A stretch of 64,000 bases of DNA from Chondromyces crocatus (lineage in GTDB: Bacteria > Myxococcota_A > Polyangia > Polyangiales > Polyangiaceae): NCBI RefSeq assembly GCF_001189295.1, contig NZ_CP012159.1, positions 3,360,973 through 3,424,972 of the forward strand, read 5' to 3'. Shown here in pieces: positions 27,027 through 36,542 of this stretch. Made by a program: the position numbers and the translations under genes. The notes under the pieces are model-generated. The model did not search any database and had not been told where the DNA came from. It saw nothing but the letters and a program-made list of their open reading frames with translations. Positions within the stretch are counted from its first letter, which is position 1, and every line of letters starts with the position of its first letter.

Positions 27027-28499
27027 ATGCGGGGTCGAGGATGGATGCGCTTCACAGGGCTCGCAGCGATCGCGTGGGCAGCGGCAGCGTGCGGTTCGAC
27101 GGTGAGCACCGAGCCGAAGCCGCCGGTCGTCGAGGAGGAGGAAGAGCCTCCGCCGCTTCCACCCGGGATGTGCCGTGATGGCCGCCCCGCTGCGCCGGTG
27201 ATCGAGGAGGGATGCGCAGAGGAACCCCTTCCGGAGGAGGATGGCTCCACGTGCGTCAGGACGATCTATTCGCTGGGGCTCGGCGATGAGCACACCTGCG
27301 CGATGGTGTCGGGAGGGCGGGTGAAATGCTGGGGCGCGGGTGAGGCGCTCGGGCTCGGTGACGTCGAGGACCGGGGCGATGAGCCAGGAGAGATGGGCGG
27401 CTGTCTCCCGACGGTGGATCTGGGCAGTGATCTGCCCGTCACCCGTCTCACGGCGGGAGCGAAGCACTCCTGCGCGCTGCTCGAAGACGGCACGGTGCGG
27501 TGCTGGGGCAACAACGAGCGCGGTGAGCTCGGGCTCGGGGACCGCGCGAGCCGCGGGCGCGCTCCGCTCGAGATGGGAAAGAACCTGCGCGCTGTGGATC
27601 TGGGGACGGATGCCGTGGTCCTTGGGGTGAGGGCGGGGCGTGCGCATACCTGCGCCGTGCTGCGTGATTCCTTGCTCAAATGCTGGGGCGAGAATGGCCA
27701 GGGTCAGCTCGGGCTCGGCGACCGGAGGGACCGCGGAGGCGAGCCGGGCGACATGGGAGACAACCTGCCCACGGTGGACCTGGGGCAAGGCGAGCGACTC
27801 GTCGGGCTGGCGGTGGGCGGGGACCACACCTGCGTGTGGATGGTGAGCGGCCGGCTCAAGTGCTGGGGCGCAAACGGCGCGGGTCAGCTCGGGCTCGGCG
27901 ATGACACGAACCGCGGGGAGAAGGGCTGGCAGATGGGCGATTCCTTGCCCGCGGTGAACCTGGGGACGGACGAGAGGATCACCCTCGTGGCGACGGGCCT
28001 GTACCACACCTGCGCGCTGTTCGAAGGCGGCTCGGTGAAGTGCTGGGGTGGGGACCACGCGGGCGCCCTCGGGGTCTCGGGGACCCACGGGGACAGACCC
28101 GAGAGCATGGGCGACAACCTGCCGGTGGTGAACCTGGGGGCCGGGAAAAAGGCGGTCTCCATCGCTGCTGGCGATCACCGCACCTGTGCGCTGCTGGACG
28201 ATGGATCGGTGAAGTGCTGGGGCGCCAACTACGACGGGGAGCTCGGGCTCGGAGACCGGAAGGATCGAGGCTACGAGCCCGAAGACATGGGCGATGGCTT
28301 GCCCGCCGTGGACCTCGGGACCGGCGCGGTGGCCACGGGGATCAGGATGCGCGGGAAGCACACCTGCGTGTGGCTTCGCGGGGGGGACCTGAAATGCTGG
28401 GGTGTCAACACCCGCGGACAGCTCGGGCTCGGCCACGCCGCGCCTCGCGGCACAGCCAAGAGGCGCATGGGGGATGCGCTCCCCGCCGTGGAGCTGTGA
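27027..28499 (+). CDS. RCC1-repeat lipoprotein 1 (seven blades)
   Basis: A 490-aa protein from ATG 27027 (AAGGAAGGAG upstream). The signal peptide ends in a lipobox (AAAAC, Cys near residue 24), then comes a Pro/Glu spacer. Seven RCC1 blades follow, each with H-x-C-A and K-C-W-G: HTCAMVSGGRVKCWG, HSCALLEDGTVRCWG and so on to HTCVWLRGGDLKCWG. The two Cys of each blade are spaced C-x9-C. Blades end GQLGLGD, then RGDEPGEMGD-like, then VDLG. Such propellers bind proteins; bacterial copies are usually surface exposed. This is the first of six tandem genes and its spacer (VIEEGCAEEPLPEEDGSTC) differs from the others. Confidence 0.9.
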   Translation: MRGRGWMRFTGLAAIAWAAAACGSTVSTEPKPPVVEEEEEPPPLPPGMCRDGRPAAPVIEEGCAEEPLPEEDGSTCVRTIYSLGLGDEHTCAMVSGGRVKCWGAGEALGLGDVEDRGDEPGEMGGCLPTVDLGSDLPVTRLTAGAKHSCALLEDGTVRCWGNNERGELGLGDRASRGRAPLEMGKNLRAVDLGTDAVVLGVRAGRAHTCAVLRDSLLKCWGENGQGQLGLGDRRDRGGEPGDMGDNLPTVDLGQGERLVGLAVGGDHTCVWMVSGRLKCWGANGAGQLGLGDDTNRGEKGWQMGDSLPAVNLGTDERITLVATGLYHTCALFEGGSVKCWGGDHAGALGVSGTHGDRPESMGDNLPVVNLGAGKKAVSIAAGDHRTCALLDDGSVKCWGANYDGELGLGDRKDRGYEPEDMGDGLPAVDLGTGAVATGIRMRGKHTCVWLRGGDLKCWGVNTRGQLGLGHAAPRGTAKRRMGDALPAVEL

Positions 28500-28585
28500 G
28501 CGGGCCCTGCCCGGCGGGGGTGACGGCGCCCTCGCAGAGGTCGGTGATGGCTGTGGTGGATGGTGGTGCTCGCGGGAGGACAGCG

Positions 28586-29953
28586 ATGCGTCTACTGAAC
28601 GGTGTGCTCGTCGTGGTGCTCGCAGGGGTGGTGACGGTTGCGGCAGGCTGCGGAGAAGACCGCGACGTCTGTGATTCGTCGTGTGACGCCGTGATCGACG
28701 TCTCCCTGGGGGGATCGCACTCCTGCGCCATCCTGGAAGGAGGCAGGTTGAAGTGCTGGGGGGCCGTCCAGGATGGCCAGGAAGGGTTCACAGACACGGA
28801 CCTCCTCGGCGACGAGCCCGGAGAGATGGGAGACAGCTTGCCCGTGGTGGATCTCGGCCGGGACCGGGAGGTGGTCGCCGTCGCTGCCGGGGGGGGGCAC
28901 ACGTGCGCGTTGCTGCGGGGTGGGGACGTCAAATGCTGGGGTGACAACCGATTCGGTCAGCTCGGGCTCGGGGACTCGCGGAGCCGCGGAGACGGGCCCG
29001 GAGAGATGGGCAACCGGCTCCCCGTGGTGGATCTGGGCCGCGGGAAGACGGCGGTGGCTCTCGTGGCGGGGTGGGCTCACACGTGCGCGCTGCTCAGCGA
29101 GGGGACGGTCAAGTGCTGGGGCGAGAATCGGTTCGGTCAGCTCGGGCTCGGTGATGTCGAGCATCGCGGCGACGACGCGGACGATATGGGAGACGCCCTG
29201 CCCGAGGTGGATCTGGGAGCGGGCGCGGAGGTGGTCTCTCTGGCAGCAGGAAGCGCGCATACGTGCGCATTGCTGCGCGGAGGGGAGGTCAAGTGCTGGG
29301 GCTACAATGGCTACTACCAGCTCGGAATTGGTGACTACGGCGACCGCGGGGGCGCTGAAGGAGAGATGGGCAATCGCCTGCCGAGGGTGGACCTGGGAAC
29401 GGGTCAGGTGGCGGTCGCTCTCGCGGCCGGGCAAGACCATACGTGCGCGCTGCTGCGCGAAGGGAAGCTCAAATGCTGGGGGACCAACGATGCTCGCCAG
29501 CTAGGGTTCGAAGACTCTATGTATGCGGGCGGATCGGCAAAGACCATGGGCGACAACCTGCCCGTGGTGGAAGTCGGCGCTGGGGAGGTGATCGCCCGTG
29601 TCGTCGCGGGGTCGTACCACACGTGCGCGCAGATGGTGAGCGGCGTCGTCCGGTGCTGGGGGAGCAACGGTGCCGGTCAGCTCGGGCTCGGCCGAGAGGA
29701 CCATCAACTGGCATTCATGGACGAGGAGGGGGCGCGCTTGCCGCCAGTGAATCTGGGCGAGGGAGCGCGAGCCGTGTGGATCCGTTCGGGCAGTGACCAT
29801 GTCTGCGCCGGTCTGCACGACGGGTCTTTCAAGTGCTGGGGAAACAATGGCTCGGGTCAGCTCGGGCTCGGTGACATGAATTCGCGCGGCCTGCTCCCGG
29901 AAGACATGGGAGACAGGCTCCCGACCGTGCAGGTGGGCGCCGGGCGGAAGTAG
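28586..29953 (+). CDS. RCC1-repeat lipoprotein 2 (seven blades)
   Basis: A 455-aa protein from ATG 28586 (GGGAGGACAG upstream); a longer open frame before it lacks a signal peptide. It begins MRLLNGVLVVVLAGVVTVAAGC, a clear lipoprotein signal with Cys near residue 22. After a very short spacer (EDRDVCDSSCD) the propeller starts at once, with seven K/R-C-W-G blades. Blade six (HTCAQMVSGVVRCWG) has a longer loop (EDHQLAFMDEEG). It is the nearest relative of lipoprotein 3, with matching spacer and blade order, so the two are a recent duplication. Role unknown; surface binding is inferred. Confidence 0.88.
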   Translation: MRLLNGVLVVVLAGVVTVAAGCGEDRDVCDSSCDAVIDVSLGGSHSCAILEGGRLKCWGAVQDGQEGFTDTDLLGDEPGEMGDSLPVVDLGRDREVVAVAAGGGHTCALLRGGDVKCWGDNRFGQLGLGDSRSRGDGPGEMGNRLPVVDLGRGKTAVALVAGWAHTCALLSEGTVKCWGENRFGQLGLGDVEHRGDDADDMGDALPEVDLGAGAEVVSLAAGSAHTCALLRGGEVKCWGYNGYYQLGIGDYGDRGGAEGEMGNRLPRVDLGTGQVAVALAAGQDHTCALLREGKLKCWGTNDARQLGFEDSMYAGGSAKTMGDNLPVVEVGAGEVIARVVAGSYHTCAQMVSGVVRCWGSNGAGQLGLGREDHQLAFMDEEGARLPPVNLGEGARAVWIRSGSDHVCAGLHDGSFKCWGNNGSGQLGLGDMNSRGLLPEDMGDRLPTVQVGAGRK

Positions 29954-30242
29954 CGAGCGCGCTGCTGGCTGGCGAGTGGGGGCCGGCCTCGGAGCTGGGC
30001 TTCCCGCTGTGCCAGGGTGAGCGGCCATGGCGGGCGAGATTGGCAACGTGGTTGGCCGAGGTCGAGGCGGGTGAATGAGGCGCGCAGGCTCCGGGCGCTG
30101 CGGTCGGGCGTTGAGAGCACCCATCAAAACCTGCCGTCGGGGCTGTGCGCGCGTGCCTTCGCAGCGGCATGCAACTTGCCGAGGTGTCTCGCCGAGGTGG
30201 GCCATGACCGCGATGGTCGGTGGCGTCCGCAGGAGGGGAACG

Positions 30243-31619
30243 ATGCGTCGGATGAACGATGTTCTCATCGTGGTGCTCGGAGGGATGGCGGTGCTCGGAG
30301 CAGGGTGCGGCGAGAGCCGCGACGTCTGCGATGGGTCGTGCGACGCTGTGGTCGACGTGGTCGACGTCTCCCTGGGAGGGTTTCATTCCTGCGCCATCCT
30401 GAACGGGGGCAGGCTGAAATGCTGGGGTGACAACTTCGTGGGCCAGCTCGGGCTCGGGGACAGAGAGTTCCGTGGGGACGAGCCAGGAGAGATGGGCGGC
30501 CGCTTGCCCCTGGTGGATCTCGGCATCACGGGGGAGGTCGTCGCCGTCGCGGCGGGGGCGGCTCACACGTGCGCGTTGCTGCGCGAGGGGACCGTCAAGT
30601 GCTGGGGCAGCAATCGGCACGGTCAGCTCGGACTCGGCGACACGGCGTCTCGAGGGGACGAGCCAGGAGAGATGGGCGACCGCCTGCCTGTGGTGGATCT
30701 GGGTCGCGGAAAGAAGGCGATCGCCATCGCTGCGGGGATAGCGCACACGTGCGCGCTGCTGAGCGAGGGGACCGTCAAATGCTGGGGCGACAACCGGCAC
30801 GGTCAGCTCGGGCTCGGCGACGTCGAGGAGCGCGGCGACGAGGCGGGCGAGATGGGCGACGAGCTGCCCGAGGTGTCTCTGGGAGCGGGGGCGACGGTGC
30901 TCTCCGTGGTCACGGGTGGCGAGCACACGTGCGCCCTGCTGCAGGGGGGAGCGGTCAAATGCTGGGGCAAAAATGACTACAACCAGCTCGGATTCGATAC
31001 CTTCTACAACCGCGGGGACCAGGTGGCAGAGATGGGCGGCTACCTGCCCCGGGTGAACCTGGGGACGGGTCAGGTGGCGGTCGCCCTCGCGGCCGGGAAC
31101 GACCACACCTGCGCGCAGCTGCGCGAAGGAACGCTCAAGTGCTGGGGAACCAACTCCAGTGGCCAGCTCGGGTTCGGAGGCTACTCGGGTATCGGCAGCA
31201 GGGAGGAGACCATGGGCGACATCCTGCCCCTGGTGGAGGTCAGACCTGGAGAGGCGATCGTCAGCGTCGTCGCGGGGGCGTATCACACGTGCGCGCTGCT
31301 GACCTCCGGCGTCGTCCAGTGCTGGGGAGCGAACTTCTACGGTCAGGTCGGCGTCGGCAGGGAAGACGAGCGTCTGCACTTCACGGGCGCCGAGGGGGAT
31401 CGCTTGCCCGCGGTGAATCTGGGTGAGAATGCGCAGGGGGTGTGGGTTCGCGTGGGTACCACCCACACCTGCGCGGGTCTCCAGGACGGGACCTTCAAAT
31501 GCTGGGGAGCCAATGCCGGTGGTCAGCTCGGAATGGGTGATGAGCGGGATCGCGGCCACCTCCCGGAGGACATGGGCGAGGGGCTCCCAGCCGTGAAGGT
31601 GGTGTCCGAGGGCAGGTAG
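30243..31619 (+). CDS. RCC1-repeat lipoprotein 3 (seven blades)
   Basis: A 458-aa protein from ATG 30243 (AGGAGGGGAA upstream). The signal MRRMNDVLIVVLGGMAVLGAGC gives a lipid-anchored Cys near residue 22. The spacer (ESRDVCDGSCDAVVDVVDV) closely follows that of lipoprotein 2. Seven blades run from HSCAILNGGRLKCWG to HTCAGLQDGTFKCWG. Blade six again carries the enlarged loop (EDERLHFTGAEG). About 290 bp separate it from gene 2; that gap holds no gene, although an open frame runs into it from this gene. Confidence 0.88.
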   Translation: MRRMNDVLIVVLGGMAVLGAGCGESRDVCDGSCDAVVDVVDVSLGGFHSCAILNGGRLKCWGDNFVGQLGLGDREFRGDEPGEMGGRLPLVDLGITGEVVAVAAGAAHTCALLREGTVKCWGSNRHGQLGLGDTASRGDEPGEMGDRLPVVDLGRGKKAIAIAAGIAHTCALLSEGTVKCWGDNRHGQLGLGDVEERGDEAGEMGDELPEVSLGAGATVLSVVTGGEHTCALLQGGAVKCWGKNDYNQLGFDTFYNRGDQVAEMGGYLPRVNLGTGQVAVALAAGNDHTCAQLREGTLKCWGTNSSGQLGFGGYSGIGSREETMGDILPLVEVRPGEAIVSVVAGAYHTCALLTSGVVQCWGANFYGQVGVGREDERLHFTGAEGDRLPAVNLGENAQGVWVRVGTTHTCAGLQDGTFKCWGANAGGQLGMGDERDRGHLPEDMGEGLPAVKVVSEGR

Positions 31620-31721
31620 CGAGCGCCCTGCAGGCCGGTGAGCGCGGGTCGACCTCGGGAACGGCGGTGCTCTGGTGAGCGAGAGTGGGGTGGGGCTTTT
31701 GCATGGTGGATGGAGGGATCG

Positions 31722-33188
31722 ATGCGCTGTCGAATGCGTGTGTCATTCGTCCTGGTGGCCTTGCTCGGAGCGACCGCGGCAGGCTGTGGTCAGGTCAACG
31801 AGCGCAGCCAAGCGTCGCCGGATGCCCTGTGCGCCGATGGCCCTTCTGCCGTCGATGAGGGCGGCGAGACCTGCGCGCCGGCCGATGCCCTCGCGGGGAC
31901 CTGCGTGCCGGTGTGCGGGGTGCGCGATGTCGGGGTCGGGACAGGGTACTCCTGCGCCGTCCTGCACGATGGGCGGGTGAAATGCTGGGGGTACAACGAC
32001 GTGGGGACGCTCGGGCTCGGCTCTCGCGCGGTCGTGGGGGACGAGCCGGGCGAGATGGGCGGCGGGCTGGCTGCGGTCGATCTGGGGATGGGGAACTCGG
32101 CGACGGCGATCGCCGCGGGCTACCTGCACGTCTGCGCGCTGCTCGACAGTGGCGCCGTCAAATGCTGGGGGCAGAACCACGCCGGGACGCTCGGGCTGGG
32201 CGACGAGAGGAACCGAGGTGAGCTTCCAGGGCAGATGGGAGACGCCTTGCCGCCCGTGGATCTCGGCCGAGGCAAGGTGGCGGTCGCCCTCGCCGCCGCG
32301 GCGTTCTCCACGTGCGCGGTGCTGTCCGACGGGACCGTCAAATGCTGGGGGGCAGGTCCCCTGGGCATCCCCTTGCTGGACGACAACTGGCACCGCGGGG
32401 ACGAGCCGGGCGAGATGGGCGATCACTTGCCGACGGTGGATCTGGGCGAGGGCAGGGCGGTGGTCTCCCTCGTCGCTGGCTACGGCCATTACTGCGCGCT
32501 GCTGAGCAACAGCACGGTGAAGTGCTGGGGTTACAATGACCACGGCCAGCTCGGGCAAGGCGACACGGCATCACGGGGCGCCGGCGAGCGTGAGATGGGT
32601 TCGTGGTTGCTGCCGGTGCGTCTCGGCACGGGGAAGACGGCGATGTCGATTGCTGCAGGAGGGGCGCATACGTGCGCCGTGCTGAACGATGGCGCCGTGA
32701 AATGCTGGGGCAACAACTGGAGCGGCCAGCTCGGGCTGGTTGACGAAGCGTCACGCGGGGATGAAGCCGGCGAGATGGGCGATGACCTGCCCGAGGTGGA
32801 TCTGGGACCGGGAAAGACGGCGGTGGCCATCGTCGCAGGTGAACGTCACACCTGCGCGCTGCTGAGCGACGGCGCCGTGACCTGCTGGGGTTACAACGAG
32901 TCGGGGGTGCTCGGGCGGGGGAGGGACTACAGCGTGTCCTACGGAGCGGCTCCCGGCGAGATGGGCGAGGGGTTGCGGCGGGTGGAGCTGGGCGCGGGGG
33001 AGGAGGTCACGCTGCTCCGGACGGGCTGGGAGCACACCTGCGCTCGTCTCGGCAGAGGCAACATCAAGTGCTGGGGGGGCAACTACTCGGGTGAACTCGG
33101 CCTCGGCGACACGCGCCCTCGCGGGGTCTACCGGAGCGACATGGGCGACGATCTTCCCGCGGTGAAGCTCTACTCGGAGCGCTGGTAG
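31722..33188 (+). CDS. RCC1-repeat lipoprotein 4 (seven blades)
   Basis: A 488-aa protein from ATG 31722 (TGGAGGGATC upstream). The signal MRCRMRVSFVLVALLGATAAGC ends in a lipobox Cys near residue 22; a longer Ala/Asp/Glu spacer with four Cys follows. Seven blades run from YSCAVLHDGRVKCWG to HTCARLGRGNIKCWG. Blade three has a shortened outer loop (GAGPLGIPLLDDNWHRGDEP) and blade six reads VTCWG. It is more divergent from the neighbours than 2 is from 3. Lipid anchoring outside the cytoplasm with disulfide-bonded blades is inferred from the sequence. Confidence 0.88.
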   Translation: MRCRMRVSFVLVALLGATAAGCGQVNERSQASPDALCADGPSAVDEGGETCAPADALAGTCVPVCGVRDVGVGTGYSCAVLHDGRVKCWGYNDVGTLGLGSRAVVGDEPGEMGGGLAAVDLGMGNSATAIAAGYLHVCALLDSGAVKCWGQNHAGTLGLGDERNRGELPGQMGDALPPVDLGRGKVAVALAAAAFSTCAVLSDGTVKCWGAGPLGIPLLDDNWHRGDEPGEMGDHLPTVDLGEGRAVVSLVAGYGHYCALLSNSTVKCWGYNDHGQLGQGDTASRGAGEREMGSWLLPVRLGTGKTAMSIAAGGAHTCAVLNDGAVKCWGNNWSGQLGLVDEASRGDEAGEMGDDLPEVDLGPGKTAVAIVAGERHTCALLSDGAVTCWGYNESGVLGRGRDYSVSYGAAPGEMGEGLRRVELGAGEEVTLLRTGWEHTCARLGRGNIKCWGGNYSGELGLGDTRPRGVYRSDMGDDLPAVKLYSERW

Positions 33189-33318
33189 CAGCCTCCCTGC
33201 GGAAGGGGTCTCGCCGTGAGCGCCAGGTGTTCTGGCTGCAGGGGAGATGTATTCCGCGAATGCAGGGGGGTTGCGTGATGGGGTGCAGACGGCTGGGCGT
33301 GACGGTGAGGAGGGCTCG

Positions 33319-34698
33319 ATGCGTTGCTGGACGCGGCTGTTCTTCGTGGGGTTCGTGGGCGTCGCGGGGCTGCTCGCGGTGGGATGCGGTGCTGCCGAGG
33401 AGGAGGGCGGCGAGACCCAAGAGGTGGACGAGTGCTCTCCGGCGTGTGCCAAGGCGGTCGACGTAGCGGCCGGGTGGAGCCACACCTGCGCGGTGCTGGA
33501 CGATGGCCGGGTGAAGTGCTGGGGGGACAACTGGGTGGGCCAGCTCGGGATCGGTGACACGCGGACCCGTGGTGAGGGGCCGGGGCAGATGGGCACGCGG
33601 CTGCCAGCCGCGGAGCTGGGGACGGGGAGCGCGGCGGTGGCCGTGGCTGCCGGGGCCTGGCACTCGTGCGCATTGCTCCACGGTGGGAGTGTGAAGTGCT
33701 GGGGCTTCAATGAATACGGCCAGCTCGGGGTCGGCGATTACCGGAACCGAGGGAACGACCCCGGTGAGATGGGGGATGCGCTGCCCGCCGTGGATCTGGG
33801 CGCAGGCAAGACGGCCACCGCGATCGTCGCAGGGGCGTGGCATTCGTGCGCGCTGCTTCACGACGGGGGCGTGAAATGCTGGGGGGACAACCAGAGCGGT
33901 CAGCTCGGGCTCGGCGATGTCGAGGCGCGAGGCGACGACGCGGGAGAGATGGGGGACGGCTTGCCTGCGGTGGATCTGGGGGCAGGGCAAGCGGCGGTGG
34001 CCATCGCGGCGGGCGAGGCCCATACGTGCGCGCTGCTGGGTGACGGAGGCGTGAAGTGCTGGGGTGACAACAGGAGCGGTCGGCTCGGGCTCGGCGATGT
34101 CGAGGCGCGGGGCGACGACGCGGGAGAGATGGGAGACAGTTTGCCTGCGGTGGATCTGGGGGCAGGGCAAGCGGCGGTGGCCATCGCGGCGGGCGAGGCC
34201 CATACGTGCGCGTTGCTGGGCGACCAGTCCGTGAAATGCTGGGGGTACAGCCGCTACGGCCGTCTCGGGACAGGCAAGGACGACCGGGGGGTCGAGCCGG
34301 AACAGATGGGCGATGAGCTGCCCCGGGTGGACATGGGGGGGAGCAAGAAGTCCATGGGACTGTCCGTGGGGTGGGCTCACTCGTGCGTGCTGATGAAGGA
34401 AGGCGGGATCAAGTGCTGGGGTCACAACGGGAGCGGCCAGCTCGGGATCGGAGACGAGGTGGACCACGGCGAGGCGCGGTGGGGGATGAGCGACAGCTTG
34501 CCCTTCGTGAACGTGGGAGCGGGGGAGGTCCCCGTACTCGTCCGCGCCGGTAGCTCTCACACCTGCGCTTTGCTCGGTGAGGGGAGGCTCAAGTGCTGGG
34601 GGGAGAACATGAGCGGGCAGCTGGGGCTGGGGGACACGGTGCCGCGGGGCGTCACCGCGGAGGACATGGGCGACGCCCTGCCGGCCGTGAAGCTGTGA
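33319..34698 (+). CDS. RCC1-repeat lipoprotein 5 (seven blades, one freshly duplicated)
   Basis: A 459-aa protein from ATG 33319 (GAGGAGGG upstream). Its signal MRCWTRLFFVGFVGVAGLLA leads to VGC, the lipobox Cys near residue 23, followed by a short acidic spacer (EEEGGETQEVDECSPAC). Seven blades are counted, from HTCAVLDDGRVKCWG to HTCALLGEGRLKCWG. Two consecutive blades (DNA 33902-34043 and 34082-34223) are almost identical, including 60 bp without a mismatch, which shows a recent in-frame 180-bp duplication or conversion inside the gene. The final count of seven is nevertheless kept. Confidence 0.88.
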   Translation: MRCWTRLFFVGFVGVAGLLAVGCGAAEEEGGETQEVDECSPACAKAVDVAAGWSHTCAVLDDGRVKCWGDNWVGQLGIGDTRTRGEGPGQMGTRLPAAELGTGSAAVAVAAGAWHSCALLHGGSVKCWGFNEYGQLGVGDYRNRGNDPGEMGDALPAVDLGAGKTATAIVAGAWHSCALLHDGGVKCWGDNQSGQLGLGDVEARGDDAGEMGDGLPAVDLGAGQAAVAIAAGEAHTCALLGDGGVKCWGDNRSGRLGLGDVEARGDDAGEMGDSLPAVDLGAGQAAVAIAAGEAHTCALLGDQSVKCWGYSRYGRLGTGKDDRGVEPEQMGDELPRVDMGGSKKSMGLSVGWAHSCVLMKEGGIKCWGHNGSGQLGIGDEVDHGEARWGMSDSLPFVNVGAGEVPVLVRAGSSHTCALLGEGRLKCWGENMSGQLGLGDTVPRGVTAEDMGDALPAVKL

Positions 34699-34829
34699 TG
34701 GGTGTGTGAGGGCTCTGGAATTCGACGCGCTCCGCCATTCGGCGTGATGGCGCGGTGCGCGTGCCCCCACCCATCGACAGCACCGCGGCGGGCCTCTCCG
34801 GCCGCGGGAAGGCTGCTGGAGGATGAGGC

Positions 34830-36266
34830 ATGAGGCGTCAGAAGGGTCAGGGGGCTGGGCGCGTGGCGAGGGTCGTGGGGTTCGCGGGGCTCGCCGTCTT
34901 CCTGGCTGGCTGTGGCGCGATCGTGATCCGGGATCTCGGCCCCGAGGACGAGGCCCCGTCAGATGGGTGCGGTGAGGGCTCCACGCGGGACGAGGGCTGC
35001 GAGGTGCCGGAAGCCGCGCGCGCGCTCGATGTGACTCCCGGGTATGCGCACACCTGTGCGTTGCTCGTCGATGGGGCGGTCAAGTGCTGGGGCGAAGGGA
35101 GTGCAGGTCAGCTCGGGCTCGGGGACGCTGTCCCTCGCGGTGACGATCCTGGCGAGATGGGCGACGACCTGCCCGCGGTGAGCCTGGGGACGGGCGAGAC
35201 GGTGGAGGCGCTCGCTGCGGGGTCCTTCCATCACTGTGCGTTGCTGAGAGGCGGCCGTGTCAAATGCTGGGGGGGCAATGCGTCGGGTTCACTCGGCCTG
35301 GGCGATGGGGAGGGCCGAGGGCTTGATGTCGGGTCGATGGGGGAGAACCTGCCGACGGTCGATCTGGGCACGGGCGTCACGGCAGTGGCCCTCGTCGCGG
35401 GAGGAGAGACGAACTGCGCGCTGCTGCCCGATCGGACCCTCAAGTGCTGGGGCGACAACGGTTACGGTCAGCTCGGGCTTGGCGACGTGACGCCCCGTGG
35501 GAACCTGCCGGGGACGATGGGGGACGACTTGCCCGCTGTGGATCTCGGGGTCGACGGCGCAGGGACGGCGGTCTTCATGGGGGCCGCGCATGTTTGCGCG
35601 CTGCTGACGAGGGGAGCCGTGAAATGCTGGGGCGCCAACGGTCACGGTCAGCTCGGGCTCGGGGACGCCGACCATCGCGGCGACGCTCCTGGCGAGATGG
35701 GCGACGCGCTGCCCGACGTGGACCTGGGCGCGGGCAACCTGGTCGCGGCGCTGGCCCTTGGGCGCATGCACAGCTGCGCCTTGCTGAAGGATGGCTCCGT
35801 GAAGTGCTGGGGCGACAACGAGCGCGGGCAGCTCGGGCTCGGGGACACGGAGCTCCGCGGTGACGCGCCGGGCGAGATGGGCGACGCGCTGCCAAGGGTG
35901 GATCTGGGGTCGGGGAAGCGAGCGGTCGCGATCACGGCAGGTGATCTGCACACCTGTGCGTTGTTGGACGACGGTTCGCTCAAGTGCTGGGGTGATAGCT
36001 ATTGGGGTCAGCTCGGACTCGGTGACAGGGAAGCCCGCGGTGACGAGCCTGGCGAGATGGGTGACGCGCTGCCCGGGGTGAACCTGGGCACGGGTGAGGC
36101 CGCTGTGCTCGTGCGCGCAGGGAGCCATCACACGTGCGTGCGACTGAGCGGGGGTCACATCAAGTGCTGGGGGTACAACGATGGGCGGCTGGGGCTCGGC
36201 GACATCGCAGACCGGGGGATGACGCCGGAGACCATGGGGGATGGTCTGCCGATCGTGGCGCTGTAG
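34830..36266 (+). CDS. RCC1-repeat lipoprotein 6 (seven blades)
   Basis: A 478-aa protein from ATG 34830 (GGAGGATGAG upstream). The N-terminus is longer and more basic (MRRQKGQGAGRVARVVGFAG), ending FLAGC, with the lipid-modified Cys near residue 28. An acidic spacer (DLGPEDEAPSDGCGEGSTRD) follows. The seven blades run from HTCALLVDGAVKCWG to HTCVRLSGGHIKCWG. Blade three lacks the His (ETNCALLPDRTLKCWG). The repeated phrase RGDAPGEMGDALPDVDLG between blades is longer than the loop in eukaryotic RCC1, so each unit is about 60 residues. It is the last of the tandem series. Confidence 0.88.
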   Translation: MRRQKGQGAGRVARVVGFAGLAVFLAGCGAIVIRDLGPEDEAPSDGCGEGSTRDEGCEVPEAARALDVTPGYAHTCALLVDGAVKCWGEGSAGQLGLGDAVPRGDDPGEMGDDLPAVSLGTGETVEALAAGSFHHCALLRGGRVKCWGGNASGSLGLGDGEGRGLDVGSMGENLPTVDLGTGVTAVALVAGGETNCALLPDRTLKCWGDNGYGQLGLGDVTPRGNLPGTMGDDLPAVDLGVDGAGTAVFMGAAHVCALLTRGAVKCWGANGHGQLGLGDADHRGDAPGEMGDALPDVDLGAGNLVAALALGRMHSCALLKDGSVKCWGDNERGQLGLGDTELRGDAPGEMGDALPRVDLGSGKRAVAITAGDLHTCALLDDGSLKCWGDSYWGQLGLGDREARGDEPGEMGDALPGVNLGTGEAAVLVRAGSHHTCVRLSGGHIKCWGYNDGRLGLGDIADRGMTPETMGDGLPIVAL

Positions 36267-36320
36267 TCTGGCAGGGTCCCTGTGAAGGGGCGTCCCGCTG
36301 GTGTCGCGTGACCGAGCGGG

Positions 36321-36449
36321 TCAAGGAGCGCTGCGCGCCAGGATGAGCGCCACGTCATCGACGCGCTCTCCCGGGCGCAGCCTGACGCCGTCGATGAGCT
36401 TCTCGGCAGCGCTCGCGAGATGTGGGGACAGCGTCCGCGCCTGAATCAC
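36321..36449 (-). pseudogene. Possible 3' remnant of a phosphatase-like gene
   Basis: The minus-strand frame reads VIQARTLSPHLASAAEKLID, then GVRLRPGERVDDVALILARS and AP before TGA. The phrase D-D-V-A-L-I-L-A-R at a chain end is typical of PP2C/SpoIIE-type phosphatases. Nothing upstream continues the fold: the adjacent 90 bp change frame, and a different gene ends at 36543. If real, it is the tail of a mostly deleted gene in the 276-bp space behind RCC1 gene 6. Low confidence. Confidence 0.3.
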
Positions 36450-36542
36450 AGGTGCTCGCGCTCCTGGTTTCCGAAACCATGAGCGCGAGCGCCCATTCCG
36501 TGGCGTGACGTCGGGGGTCGGTGTCGTAGGGGGCGAGCGGTG

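Noticed and set aside
28040..28585. Long N-terminal extension of RCC1 lipoprotein 2
   Set aside because: It would run antiparallel in frame to gene 1 and bury the signal peptide; ATG 28586 has a clear ribosome binding site.
27027..36266. RGD tripeptides in the blades as integrin-type adhesion motifs
   Set aside because: RGD arises from the conserved loop between blades and has no known receptor in bacterial settings; recorded only as part of the loop.
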